From assembly GCA_020633465.1 (NCBI GenBank), contig JACKDN010000018.1, forward strand, positions 109,395 to 173,394: a stretch of 64,000 nt of DNA, given 5' to 3'. The stretch's first letter is position 1. Each line of letters starts with the position of its first letter. Source of the DNA: Myxococcales bacterium. GTDB lineage: Bacteria > Myxococcota_A > Bradymonadia > UBA7976 > UBA1532. The notes under the pieces were generated by a model. It did no database searches. It had not been told where the DNA came from and saw nothing but the letters and a program-made list of their open reading frames with translations. The position numbers and the translations under genes are program-made. Below are positions 20,939 to 31,593 of the stretch, in pieces.

Positions 20939-23274
20939 CTAGATCGGCCCGCTGAAGATCCTCTTCAGCACCCCCAGCCGCTCCTCCTCGCTCAACCCCT
21001 GCGCGACCAGCATCTCCTGTACCCGGTCCAGCACCTGCGCCACGCGCTCCTCGTGCTGCTCGGTGTCCTTCCGGGGCCCCTCGTTGCCCGACCGGTTCCG
21101 CCCCTCGCGGGCGCGCAGCGCGCCCAGGGACGCGACGTCGGCGGCCTGGGCGGCCTCGGGCGCGGTGACGTCCAGCGGGTCGTCCAGCTCGGACGCGAAG
21201 GGCGCGCCGTCGCCCTGCAGCCAGCCGAGGTAGGCGCGCTCGGTCGCGATGGCCTCGGCCTCCTTGAGCCGCGCGTCGCGATCGTCGGCCTGCCCGGTGT
21301 GCGTCAGCTCGTGCGCCAGCAGGGCCTCGCCGCGGGCGGTGTCGGGGCGGAAGTGCTTGGGGTCGAAGAACACCATCTGCCCGTGCGTGAACGCCTCGGC
21401 GGCGACCGCGCGGGCGAGGGCGCCGGCCATGGGGCCGGCGAAGACGCGGGCCTGGCCGAAGTCGTGGCCGAAGAAGTTGGCCAGGCGGCCGCGCACGGTG
21501 CCGTCGAGGGTGCGGCCCTCGCCGCGCAGGGCCTCGCCGACGGTCTCGGTGTCGCCGGACTGCAACGCCCCGAGGAGCTGGGTGGGCGTGCCCTCGTCGC
21601 TGGCGCGCAGCGTCAGGCCGAGGTCGAGCGACTCGACGCGGGCGGCGCGCGCGCTCAGCAGGGCGTCGGCGATGCGGTCGGCGATGACGCGGCCGCGGGC
21701 CTGGACGTCGCCGTCGGCCACGTCGAGGTCGAGGTCGACGGGCAGGCGGCCCAGGCGGCGGGTGAGCAGGGCGCGGCGGGCCGGATCGCTCAGGCGGCCC
21801 TCGAGCACGTCGGGCAGCTGGGCGAGGGCGGCGTTCAGCAGCGCGGCGGCGCGAGCGCCGTGGCGGCTCTCGAGGCCCGAGACGTCGACCTTGCCGATGG
21901 TGATCGGCGAGCCGGCGGGCGCGGTCGGCGTGGCGGGGCCGGCGGCGCCGCGGTCGCGGCGGCGGGCCTTGGCCAGCTCGGGCCTCTCGCCCGCCTCGGC
22001 CAGCAGGGCGCTCACCGGGCGGCCGGTCTCCTGCGCCACCAAGGCCGCCAGGCGGGCGAGATCGGGGCTGGGCAGGCCACCGGCCGACCTGGCGCAGCGC
22101 GCGGGACAGCGCGCCGGGGCGCGGCCGGCGGCGGCGACCGCCGCGGACGCCTCGCGCACGTGGGCGGCGTCGATCCAGCCTGGCGCCTTCCGGCCGGGGA
22201 CCGGCACGCGCACATGGCGTCGGTGCGGTCCAGCGCGTGGGTGCGCTCGTCCGCCCGCAGGTAGCCCGACCTGCCGCGCGTCGCCCGGCTGGACCAGATG
22301 GGCACCTCGGGCAGCCCCTCGGCGGGCGCGACGCCGGCGTCGGCGGACGGGCGCGGCGTGCGGGTGGCGCGGTCGGCGAGGGCGGCGCGGGCGGCCGCGG
22401 TGTTCGGATCGACGTGGCCGCCGCTGCGGGCGACCTCCTCGGCGAGCAGGCGGCGCGCGCGCTCGACCGCGGCGCGGCTGGCGGCGCTGTCGGGGGCGTG
22501 GCCCAGCGCGGCCTCGGTCGCCTGGGCGATGCGGGCGCGCAGCGCGTCGAGCTGCGCGTCGTCCGCCGCGGGCTCGCGAGCGAGCGCGACGTCGACGCTG
22601 GCGCGGTAGGGATCCTCGAGGGCCTCGGCCGAGGGGCCGGCCGTGACCGGCGCGGGCACCTCCAGCGTAGGTGGCGTCGCGCGGGCGCGCAGCGCCTCGG
22701 GTGAGGCGGGGTCGGCGGTGTCGAGCTCGCGGAGCGCCGCGTCGAGGCCCGGCGCCAACCGGCGCTCCCGGGTCAGGCGGCGCCGAAGGTCCAGCCGCAG
22801 GGCCGCGACCTGATCGCGCAGCCCCTCGGGCGCGGCCTCGGAGAGGTGGGCCCCCGCCGCGTCGAGGCGCTGCAGCGCCTCGAGCAGGTCGGCCCCGCGG
22901 GCCAGCGCGTCCGGGTCGTCGTCCGCGTCGGTCGGCGCGTCCTCGTCGTCGAGCAGCCCGCCGAGCAGGCCGCCGCCGATCATGCGCCGCAGCCCGCGCT
23001 CCGGCGCGGCCAGCCCGCCCGGATCGCTGACCATCAGGCCCCAGGCGCCGACCCCCATGCCGGCCACGTTGGGCTGGTCGAGCGCGAAGCTGCGCCCCAG
23101 GGGGCCGTCGAGATCGAGCAGCGCCTCGCCGAACGCGCCCGCCGCCTCGGAGCCGTCGGCCGCCCACCGCGCGGTCGCGCGCCGCAGATCCCCGTAGGGC
23201 CCGGCGGCCACTTCGCCTTCCGGCCCCGGATCGAGGCGCTCGCTGAGACTGAGGGGACGCTCGCCGTCGGCCAT
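20939..23274 (-). CDS. DUF4157 (eCIS-core) protein, frame break near 22214-22218
   Basis: The start at ATG 23274 has GGGAGG five bases upstream. The first about 350 codons read in one frame: helical, Ala/Arg/Asp-rich, few motifs. Frame is lost at 22214-22218 and continues -1 (HVRVPVPGRKAPGWIDAAHV ...) to the TGA at 20939, consistent with one missing base. A second, self-compensating slip may exist at about 22080-22125, where an alternative frame reads ALSRALRQVGG. The C-terminal third carries the hallmark DUF4157 region: FFGHDFGQARVF, AFTHGQMVFF, then the zinc-protease-like HELTH (bases 21299-21313). DUF4157 marks proteins associated with extracellular contractile injection systems; no sheath, tube or baseplate gene is visible here. 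Frame-corrected length is about 779 residues. Confidence 0.78.
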
Positions 23275-23375
23275 GTCGACCTCCCACTGGGCGGGTCCGA
23301 GGGTAGCGAATCGGGGCGCGCGACAGAAGGGCGCCGCGCCGGACGTCTCCGCGCGCCCCGCGCGGGCGCGAAGAG

Positions 23376-23404
23376 TCGACGCGCCGACCGAAGTAGCCTA
23401 GCCT
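23376..23404 (+). promoter_or_regulatory. Predicted promoter giving a leaderless REC-PilZ mRNA
   Basis: TCGACG (23376-23381), a 17-base spacer and TAGCCT (23399-23404). The ATG at 23411 is seven bases past the -10, so transcription should start at or next to it. No Shine-Dalgarno sequence precedes the ATG. Confidence 0.4.
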
Positions 23405-23410
23405 GCCGGC

Positions 23411-24154
23411 ATGGCCAGCGGACGCAAGAAGATCCTGACGGTCGAGGACAGCGCCAACATCCGTCGGCTGATCGCGTACAACCTGAAGCGCGCCGGCTTC
23501 GAGGTGTTCGAGGCCGCCGACGGCAAGGCCGCGGTGAAGGTGCTGCAGCAGGTCGTGCCCGACCTGATCATCCTCGACATCCGCATGCCCGAGCTCGACG
23601 GCTTCCAGCTGCTCGAGCTGATGCGGCGGTACCCCAAGGCGGCGGCCATCCCGGTCATCATGATGACCGCGCTCAGCCAGCCCGCCGACGTCGACCGCGC
23701 GCTCGATCTGGGGGTGGTCGACTACCTGGTCAAGCCGCTCGACCCGACGCTGCTGCTGGCCAAGGTGCACAACGCCCTGGCGCGGGCGGTCCCGGGCAGC
23801 GACGCGATGGACTGGGACGGGCCCAACCGGCGCCAGTTCGTGCGCGGCAGCATCCTCGACATCAGCCTGGCGCCGTTCCCCGGCGGCCGCGGCGTCGACC
23901 TCGGCGAGGGCGGCATCTCGTGGCGCACCAAAGAACCCCAGCACCCCGGCGAGATCATCGTGATCGAGGCCCCCGCGCTGTTCGAGGCGGTGGGCATCAC
24001 AAGTCGCACCCTGCGCTGCCGCGTGCTGTACGCGGTGCCGATCGGCATGGGGGAGTATCGGGTGGGCGGCGCGCTCATCGGCCTCGACGAGCACGCCCGC
24101 GACGCCATCCGCCGCTACGTGCTGACCCGTCAGGCGCGCACCGCGTACCACTGA
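23411..24154 (+). CDS. Response regulator: REC receiver plus PilZ-like domain
   Basis: The 247-residue protein has an N-terminal receiver (7-125) with acidic pocket E12-D13, phospho-acceptor D56 (LIILDIRMP), T86 and K108 (YLVKP). The C-terminal half fits a PilZ domain: R140-R141...R145, then DLGEGG (163-168), the counterpart of the D/N-x-S-x-x-G motif, and a closing GEYRVGGALIGL strand. In PilZ the Ser is normally conserved; here Gly-Glu-Gly replaces it, so c-di-GMP affinity may be altered. PilZ-type receivers usually control motility or surface behaviour. No partner kinase is adjacent. It converges on eno with 25 bases between stops. Confidence 0.83.
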   Translation: MASGRKKILTVEDSANIRRLIAYNLKRAGFEVFEAADGKAAVKVLQQVVPDLIILDIRMPELDGFQLLELMRRYPKAAAIPVIMMTALSQPADVDRALDLGVVDYLVKPLDPTLLLAKVHNALARAVPGSDAMDWDGPNRRQFVRGSILDISLAPFPGGRGVDLGEGGISWRTKEPQHPGEIIVIEAPALFEAVGITSRTLRCRVLYAVPIGMGEYRVGGALIGLDEHARDAIRRYVLTRQARTAYH

Positions 24155-24179
24155 CGCGGCGCGCTCGCCAGCCCGTCGG

Positions 24180-25457
<1,278 letters not shown>

Positions 25458-25525
25458 GCCCTGTCCTCCTCGGGTCGTGCGGGCGCCACCTTAGACCCTC
25501 TGCGCGGGGCGGGGAAGGGGGCGCG

Positions 25526-26185
25526 TCAGGGCGTCGGCGGGGTGAGCGCGGCGTCCAGCGCGGCCTTCACCTGCGGGTCCTGCTCGACGGCGGCGCGGGT
25601 CTGCAGCGCGGCGCGGACGTCCTCGCGCGTGGCGTGCGGCGCGAGCGCCTGCACCACCGCGGCGCGCAGCTGGGCGTCGTCGTCGGCCAGCGCGGCCCGC
25701 AGGGGCTCGAGCGCGGTGGCGTCGGTGGCGACGAAGGCGTCGGCCAGGGCCCGCGCGCTGGTGCGGCGCAGGGTGGCGTCGGCCTCGCCGTCGGCCAGCG
25801 TCGCGGCGAGCTGGGCGCGGCCCTGCGGCGCGCCGCGCAGGGCCAGCGCCGACAGCGCCCGCGCGCGCCGGGTGACGGGCGCGTCCTTGTCGCGGGCGAT
25901 GCTGACCAGCGCGTCGTCCGCGGCCGGGGGAAGCGCCCTCCACTGCGCCTCGGCAGGCGGGTGGTGCATCGCCAGCAGCGCCTCGACCGATCGGGCCTTG
26001 CCCGGCGCCGTCGGCGTGCCGGGTCGCAGCGCGCCCAGGTTCGGCGCGGGCTCGCCCGCCTGCGCCGCCGGCGGCTCGAGCAGCGTGCACGCCGCGCCCG
26101 GCGGCGGCTCGGCGGGGGGCACGACGGGCGGAGCGTTGCCGCAGCCGCCCAACAACAGGACCACGAGTGGAGAGAGGCGTCGCAT
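25526..26185 (-). CDS. HEAT-repeat-like lipoprotein
   Basis: The 219-residue product has a short signal and lipobox LLGGC (Cys15), then a Pro-rich linker (16-75) and an alpha-helical array (about 80-215). Repeats resembling HEAT units are visible (e.g. RRARALSALALRGAPQGRAQ, LRRTSARALADAF, AQLRAAVVQALAPH). HEAT arrays are protein-binding scaffolds. The start is set at ATG 26185 because the promoter's -10 (26193-26198) covers the alternative ATG at 26197. It is divergent from the large Cys-rich lipoprotein gene. Confidence 0.78.
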   Translation of the reverse strand: MRRLSPLVVLLLGGCGNAPPVVPPAEPPPGAACTLLEPPAAQAGEPAPNLGALRPGTPTAPGKARSVEALLAMHHPPAEAQWRALPPAADDALVSIARDKDAPVTRRARALSALALRGAPQGRAQLAATLADGEADATLRRTSARALADAFVATDATALEPLRAALADDDAQLRAAVVQALAPHATREDVRAALQTRAAVEQDPQVKAALDAALTPPTP

Positions 26186-26192
26186 GGGCCGC

Positions 26193-26221
26193 AGCATAAC
26201 CCCGACGGCCCGCCGGCCCAA
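26193..26221 (-). promoter_or_regulatory. Predicted promoter giving a leaderless HEAT-lipoprotein mRNA
   Basis: On the minus strand, TTGGGC (26221-26216), a 17-base spacer and TATGCT (26198-26193). Seven bases separate the -10 from the ATG at 26185, placing the transcription start on the start codon. Confidence 0.55.
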
Positions 26222-26237
26222 TGCCGGTGGCGCGACT

Positions 26238-26266
26238 TTGCTGGCATGTCGTGTGCTGCGCATACT
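26238..26266 (+). promoter_or_regulatory. Predicted promoter of the PPC/Cys-rich lipoprotein gene
   Basis: TTGCTG (26238-26243), a 17-base spacer and CATACT (26261-26266), with a leader of about 65 bases. It lies back to back with the minus-strand promoter at 26193-26221. Confidence 0.5.
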
Positions 26267-26337
26267 GCCCCTGGTACGGTGTCGCCCGGGCGGCGGCGCG
26301 CGAGGCGCGTCGGCCGGCGGCGACTGGGGAGGACCGA

Positions 26338-28980
26338 GTGCGAACAACCCTGCCGGCGTGGGGCGTGGGTGTCGTGGTGGTGGCGGCCGCGCTGGCCACG
26401 GGCTGCGCCGAGGAGTCGAACCGCAACCCGACCCTGCTGCCCATCGACGACGCCGTCTTCAAGGTGAACCAGAGCGGCACCATCGAGGTGCGGGCGGGGG
26501 ATCCCGATCAGGATCAGCTGACCTACGACTTCGTCATCGATCCGGCGCCGGTCACGCAGACCGCGGGCACCGGCGGCCGGCCCCGGCTGACCGAGGTGAG
26601 CAACGAGCTGGCCATCTTCACCTGGACCCCCGGCGTCGCCGAGACCGGCGGCGAGCGATCCAAGGCCTTCACCGTCACCTTCACGGTCAAGGACGGGCGG
26701 GGCGGTCAGGCCAGCGAGTCGATCCAGCTGCGGGTCGAGGACGACGGCGTGTCGAGCGGCGGCGGCCTGCGCTTCGGCGCGCCGCCGGGCGCGGGCATGG
26801 CCGTCGACCTGGGGCAGACCGAGTGCGTCAACGACCTGCCCGTCCTGGTGAAGAGCGAGGCCTATGCGGCCGCCCAGATCGAGCTGAGCGTGACCCCGCC
26901 GCCCGCCGCACGTTGCGGTGAGCCGGGCGCGCCCAACGACTGCCGCGCGCCGAGCCTCTACATCGACCCGGGCAACCCGAAGCTGGGGTACTTGAACTGG
27001 TGCCCCACCGAGGCGCAGCTCGATCTCAGCCTGTCCCACACGGTCGTGTTCACGGCCCGGGTGAAGGGCAGCGACCAGGAGATCTCGAAGCGCTTCACGA
27101 TCCGCTTCAAGCGCACCGCGGGGGCCGGCTGCGCGGGCGAGCCGCCGATCATCGAGCACACCGAGCCCGGCGCGTTCGCCGGCCCGCTGAACTACCCCAT
27201 CGAGGCGACCATCCGTGACGACGTCGGCTTCAAGGCGCCGCCGGTGCTGGCCTTCACCGTCGATCCGGGCGTCGAGCCGGCGCCCACGTCGCCGGACACG
27301 TCGGGCTGGCAGCTGGTGGAGTTCGCGCCCAGCGAGGGGGATCGCTGGACGGCGGCGGTGCCCAACCTGAACCTGCCGGCGGGCGACTCGGCGCAGGTCT
27401 ATTACGTGATCATCGCCACCGACAACGACGATCCGGACTCGACCCGGTGTGATCACACCACCGAGAGCCGGACCTTCCGCTTCACCGCGACCGGCGGCGC
27501 AGGCGGCGGCAGCACCTACGGTCTGTGCGCGCCCTGCGTGGCCGACCAGCAATGCGGCGGACCCTCGGATCGCTGCGTCAACCTGCGGGGCGAGGGCTTC
27601 TGCGGCGTCTCGTGCGAGAACACCGACTGCGGGCCGGGCCAGCTCTGCCTCGAGCTCGAGAGCATCAGCGACGGCACCACCTCGCTGCAGTGCATGCCCC
27701 AGGATCTCAACTGTGGGCAGATCTGCGCGGACGACGCCTACGAGGCGGGCATGGGCAACGACACCGCGCAGGCCGCCGCCGCGCTCGAGCTGGGCCGCCA
27801 CGAGGGCCTGACCCTGTGCGACGGCGACGAGGACTACTTCGCCGTGCCGGTGGAGGCGGGGCAGTCGATCACCGTCCGGGCGGTGTTCGCCGACGCCCGC
27901 GGCGATCTGGATCTGGCGATGGCGCTGCCGGGCGACGACGACTTCGCCTACCAGAGCCTGAACGGCGGCGTGGACGTCGAGCAGGTGACCGAGCCTTGCG
28001 TGCCGCAGGGCGGCGAGGCGGTGGTGGTCGTCTTCCCCTTCGAGGGCGCCCAGAACCAGTACACCCTCGAGGTCGAGGCCGGGCCGGGCCAGTGCGACCA
28101 GATGTGCCAGGACGATCGCTACGACGACGGCGACGGCAACGACAGCCTCGACGACGCCACCCTGTACGACGCGGAGGATCTGCCGCTGACCGAAGAGGGG
28201 CTGTTCATCTGCCGCGAGGACGCCGACTTCTTCGGCTTCGAGGCGCAGGCGGGCCAGATCATCACCGCGGGCATCGCCTTCCAGCACCGGGACGGTGATC
28301 TCGACCTTCGGCTGTACCGGGTGAGCGACGAGGCGGTCGTCGCCGAGTCGCTCAGCTATCGCGACGCCGAGCTGGTGCAGGTGGAGGCGGCGGTCGACGA
28401 CGTCTACATCGTCGAGGTGTTCGGCGCGACGCGCTCGGTCAGCAACGCCTACGGCCTGCTGATCGAGGTCGACCAGGTGCAGATGTGCCAGTCGACGATG
28501 GAGTGCGCGGCGGGGCAGTACTGCAGCGCCCGCGGCTGCATCGAGGACGCCTGCGGCGGCTTCGGCGACTGCGAGGGCGCCCACGGCTGCGTCACGCCGC
28601 GCGCCGGCCTCGATCCCGCGACCTCGGGCGGCAGCTGCGCCGCGCGCTGCCAGGCCGATCGCGACTGCCGGGCGGGCAACGCGTGCAAGCGCTTCGAGGA
28701 CTTCTCGCGCGGCTGCGGCGTGGCCGGCGCGGCGGGGCCCGGGCAGCGGTGCGCCAGCTATCGCGACTGCAGCGGCGAGCAGGTGTGCTTCGCGACGCCG
28801 GGCGGCTACTGCGCGGCGGGCGGCTGCGCGGGCCCGGGCGACTGCCCCATGGGGACGCTGTGCGGGACGCTCGACGGGTTCGACGCCTGCCTCAAGGCGT
28901 GCCAGGGCGACGGCGACTGCCGCGTGGCCGAGGGGTACCGGTGCAAGCCGGTGGCCGGGGGCATGGCGTGTCTGCCGTGA
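26338..28980 (+). CDS. Large Cys-rich lipoprotein with Ig-like and two PPC domains
   Basis: The 880-residue protein starts at GTG 26338, just downstream of GGGGAGGA. A lipoprotein signal with Cys23 (LATGC) leads to a cadherin/Ig-like domain with acidic turns (DPDQDQLTYDF). Beta domains with few Cys follow, then a first Cys cluster (about 397-470, CAPCVADQQCGG... CGQIC). Two bacterial pre-peptidase C-terminal (PPC) domains come next, each with the D-x-D-x-F / GDLDL core (about 495-575 and 615-705). The final 165 residues carry more than 20 Cys in EGF-like short loops. Such architecture is typical of myxobacterial surface lipoproteins. PPC domains usually accompany secreted proteases, and the next gene, overlapping by four bases, is a predicted metallopeptidase. 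Confidence 0.83.
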   Translation: MRTTLPAWGVGVVVVAAALATGCAEESNRNPTLLPIDDAVFKVNQSGTIEVRAGDPDQDQLTYDFVIDPAPVTQTAGTGGRPRLTEVSNELAIFTWTPGVAETGGERSKAFTVTFTVKDGRGGQASESIQLRVEDDGVSSGGGLRFGAPPGAGMAVDLGQTECVNDLPVLVKSEAYAAAQIELSVTPPPAARCGEPGAPNDCRAPSLYIDPGNPKLGYLNWCPTEAQLDLSLSHTVVFTARVKGSDQEISKRFTIRFKRTAGAGCAGEPPIIEHTEPGAFAGPLNYPIEATIRDDVGFKAPPVLAFTVDPGVEPAPTSPDTSGWQLVEFAPSEGDRWTAAVPNLNLPAGDSAQVYYVIIATDNDDPDSTRCDHTTESRTFRFTATGGAGGGSTYGLCAPCVADQQCGGPSDRCVNLRGEGFCGVSCENTDCGPGQLCLELESISDGTTSLQCMPQDLNCGQICADDAYEAGMGNDTAQAAAALELGRHEGLTLCDGDEDYFAVPVEAGQSITVRAVFADARGDLDLAMALPGDDDFAYQSLNGGVDVEQVTEPCVPQGGEAVVVVFPFEGAQNQYTLEVEAGPGQCDQMCQDDRYDDGDGNDSLDDATLYDAEDLPLTEEGLFICREDADFFGFEAQAGQIITAGIAFQHRDGDLDLRLYRVSDEAVVAESLSYRDAELVQVEAAVDDVYIVEVFGATRSVSNAYGLLIEVDQVQMCQSTMECAAGQYCSARGCIEDACGGFGDCEGAHGCVTPRAGLDPATSGGSCAARCQADRDCRAGNACKRFEDFSRGCGVAGAAGPGQRCASYRDCSGEQVCFATPGGYCAAGGCAGPGDCPMGTLCGTLDGFDACLKACQGDGDCRVAEGYRCKPVAGGMACLP

Positions 28981-30836
28981 GCGCGCGGCGCGGGGTGACG
29001 GCGGCGCTGGTGACGCCGGCGATGGCGCTGCTGGCGCTGGTGCTGCTGGCGCTGGCCTGCAGCGATCCGGCCGGCGAGGACGAGGCCCCCGACGAGCCGG
29101 TCGAGCTCGCCTTCGAGATCACGTCGCTGTCGCTGAACCGCGTGCTGCCCGGCACCAGCGCCCCGGTGAGCGGCGCCGGCTTCCTGGAGGACGCCACCTG
29201 GGCCGCGGTGGTCGAGGGGCAGGTGCAGGGGCGGCCGGTCGAGCTGGTGCTGGACGTCGAGCGGCTCAGCGACACCGCGCTGCGCGTGCGCTTCCCGGTG
29301 CAGGCGCTTCAGGCGGTGGGCGACGGGCAGCTGGTCGGCGTGCTGACGCTCGAAGGCAAGCTGGGGCAGGCGCGCGGCGCGGCCGAGATCGCGGTCAGCG
29401 CGATGGTGGTGCAGCGCCTCAGCCCGCGGCTGGATCAGGTGGCGCCGGGCATGTTCCCGCAGAGCCCCATCGAGGTGCAGGGGGCCGACTTCATCCGCGG
29501 CAGCGAGGGGCAGACGCTGGTCGATCTGCGGGGCACCTTCGTGCGCGATCGCGACGGCGAGACGCGCGCGCTCGAGGCCTACAACGTGCCCTGCGCGCCG
29601 CCCGCCGACGTGGCCGCCTGGGGCCGGGGCAGCGCCTTCTTCGTCTTCGACCCCGCGTGGGTGGGCATCGAGCCGGGCCACATTCAGGGCGAGGCGCGGC
29701 TGATCAACGAGGGGCCCGGCTGGAAGGCCGAGGGGCAGTGGGTGCGCTTCGAGGCGGATCTGCTGCCCCCGGTGATCGAGGCGCTGTCGACGCAGAGCGC
29801 CAGCCGCGGTCAGGCGGTGCGCATCTTCGGCAACGGCTTCCTGGGCGGCTCGCAGGGGCTGACGGTGGTGCGGCTCGAGGGCACCTTCCACGCGGCCTCG
29901 GGCGAGAGCCGACCGCTGGCGGCGCCCATCGAGCTGGTGCCGCTGTACGTCGACGGCACCGAGCTCTTGTTCAGCATGACCGTCGAGTACGACTTCGAGT
30001 GCGAGAGCGACGATCTGGGCGCCGAGCCGGGCGAGCTGGTGGGCCGCGCGACGCCGATCACCTCGATCGACGGCGTGACCACCGAGGGCGAGCCGCTGCC
30101 GCTCAGCTTCACCGTGCTGCCCTCGAAGCAGGTGGTGTGGCTGCGCTTCCTGCCCGCCTTCACCGACTCGCTGCGCCTGTTCGGCCTGCGCGACTTCAGC
30201 CGCGAGGTGAAGGCCCACATCGTCGACGTCGTGCGGCGCGACTACGCCGGTGTGAACCTCGAGATCCGCCTCGAGCAGCCCACCGACTTCCTGCTGTACT
30301 CGACGGTGGAGATCGGCGGCCCCGATCCCAACGCCCAGCAGCTGTTCGGTCTGGACAACACCTCGGGGCTGGATCGCTGCAACCAGCGCCTCGACGACCA
30401 GCTGGCCGGCCGCAACGCCGACAGCGACGGCGCCTACGGCGGCATCTTCGTCGAGTCCTTCCTGCAGCTGTCGGCGCGCAACGGCACCGACAACCCGCTG
30501 GCCAACCCGATCTTCGACGACATCTTCGACCCCGTCATCGACCAGCCGGCCAAGCAGGAGGAGTGGGGCGGGCCGCGCCAGGCCACCATCGATCGGGCGC
30601 TGCGCACCTTGGGCAACCTGGTGGGCAACACCACCAGCCACGAGATCGGCCACTCGCTGGGGCTGCCGGTGGCGCCGGGCTGCGGGCAGTACCACAACGC
30701 GCCCGGCGACCGGCAGATCATGGACTGCGGGCGCGACCGGCCCTTCGCCGAGCGGGCGGAGCTGACCCCGCAGGACCGCGCGGTGTGGACGCCCGAGAAC
30801 CGCCGCTACCTCGAGATGATCCTGCCCGTGCCGTGA
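28977..30836 (+). CDS. Lipoprotein zinc metallopeptidase (HEIGH) with IPT/TIG-like domains
   Basis: The GTG at 28977 overlaps the previous stop (GTGA). The 619-residue protein has a long hydrophobic signal with Cys28 (LALAC). Two IPT/TIG-like beta domains follow: GTSAPVSGAGF near residue 60 and RGQAVRIFGNGF near residue 280. The C-terminal part holds a metallopeptidase motif, H555-E-I-G-H559, in TSHEIGHSLGL, with a later His in GQYHN as candidate third ligand. Around it are DNPLANPIFD and MDCGRDRPF. The glutamate and both His of HExxH are present, so it is predicted active at the cell surface. Co-translation with the PPC/Cys-rich lipoprotein suggests that protein is a partner or substrate (inference). 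Confidence 0.8.
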   Translation: MSARRGVTAALVTPAMALLALVLLALACSDPAGEDEAPDEPVELAFEITSLSLNRVLPGTSAPVSGAGFLEDATWAAVVEGQVQGRPVELVLDVERLSDTALRVRFPVQALQAVGDGQLVGVLTLEGKLGQARGAAEIAVSAMVVQRLSPRLDQVAPGMFPQSPIEVQGADFIRGSEGQTLVDLRGTFVRDRDGETRALEAYNVPCAPPADVAAWGRGSAFFVFDPAWVGIEPGHIQGEARLINEGPGWKAEGQWVRFEADLLPPVIEALSTQSASRGQAVRIFGNGFLGGSQGLTVVRLEGTFHAASGESRPLAAPIELVPLYVDGTELLFSMTVEYDFECESDDLGAEPGELVGRATPITSIDGVTTEGEPLPLSFTVLPSKQVVWLRFLPAFTDSLRLFGLRDFSREVKAHIVDVVRRDYAGVNLEIRLEQPTDFLLYSTVEIGGPDPNAQQLFGLDNTSGLDRCNQRLDDQLAGRNADSDGAYGGIFVESFLQLSARNGTDNPLANPIFDDIFDPVIDQPAKQEEWGGPRQATIDRALRTLGNLVGNTTSHEIGHSLGLPVAPGCGQYHNAPGDRQIMDCGRDRPFAERAELTPQDRAVWTPENRRYLEMILPVP

Positions 30837-30849
30837 GCCGCGCCCCGGA

Positions 30850-31593
30850 TCACCGGGTGAGCACGAACTCCTTGCGGCGCACGCGGACCCCGGCGAGCCA
30901 CAGCGTCGCCAGCGCGACGCCGATCAGCACCACCAGGCTGACGACGAAGGGCGGCGCCGTCCACGCGGCGGCGAACTGGCCCTCGGTCGGCGGCAGGTTC
31001 GCGAGGCCGCGCACGTGGGTCGACAGGGTGAGGCGGCCGAGGAAGCCGGGCACGCGGCCCAGGACCCCCTCCCAGAACAACAGGAAGGCCAGGCCGAACC
31101 ACGCCGGCCACTTGATGAGCTGGCCGGTGAGCGCGAAGAGGCAGGTGTAGGCGACGCCGCCCAGCGTGGCGCCCAGGACGTAGCCGGTGGCCGTGCGCGG
31201 GCCCAGGCCGAGGCCGGCCATCACCGCGAAGGGCACGGTGAGGATGACCACCGGCGCGGCGCTGGCCAGCACGCGGGCGCCGTACAGCCACACGCGGCCG
31301 ACCGGCCGCGAGAAGGGGTAGGTGAGGGTCTGGTCTTCGATCTCCTCGCGCATCACGCCGCTGCCGAAGAACAGCGCCAGCAGCGGGGGCAGGCCGAGCA
31401 CGAACAGGGCGCCCAGCTCGGCGGGCCGCGAGCGGCCGACCGTCTTCAACAGCAGGAAGATGCCCACCACCGCGACGGCGGCCAGCTTCACGCCGCGGCG
31501 GCGCATCATGCGGCGCAGCTGGAAGCCCCACCAGAAGGCGGCGGCGCGCAGGTCGTGGCCGGCGGGGACGGCGGGGATGCGGGCGTCAGGCAT
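30850..31593 (-). CDS. ABC-2-type exporter permease (second system)
   Basis: The 247-residue protein has about six hydrophobic segments after a basic N-terminus (RRMMRRRGVK). The loop REEIEDQTLTYPFSRPV after helix 2 matches the E-x-x-x-G/D-T motif of ABC-2 permeases. The start at ATG 31593 overlaps the upstream ATPase stop by eight bases, and it is the last gene of a four-gene operon. The substrate is unknown. It converges on the metallopeptidase gene, with only 13 bases between stops. Confidence 0.85.
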   Translation of the reverse strand: MPDARIPAVPAGHDLRAAAFWWGFQLRRMMRRRGVKLAAVAVVGIFLLLKTVGRSRPAELGALFVLGLPPLLALFFGSGVMREEIEDQTLTYPFSRPVGRVWLYGARVLASAAPVVILTVPFAVMAGLGLGPRTATGYVLGATLGGVAYTCLFALTGQLIKWPAWFGLAFLLFWEGVLGRVPGFLGRLTLSTHVRGLANLPPTEGQFAAAWTAPPFVVSLVVLIGVALATLWLAGVRVRRKEFVLTR

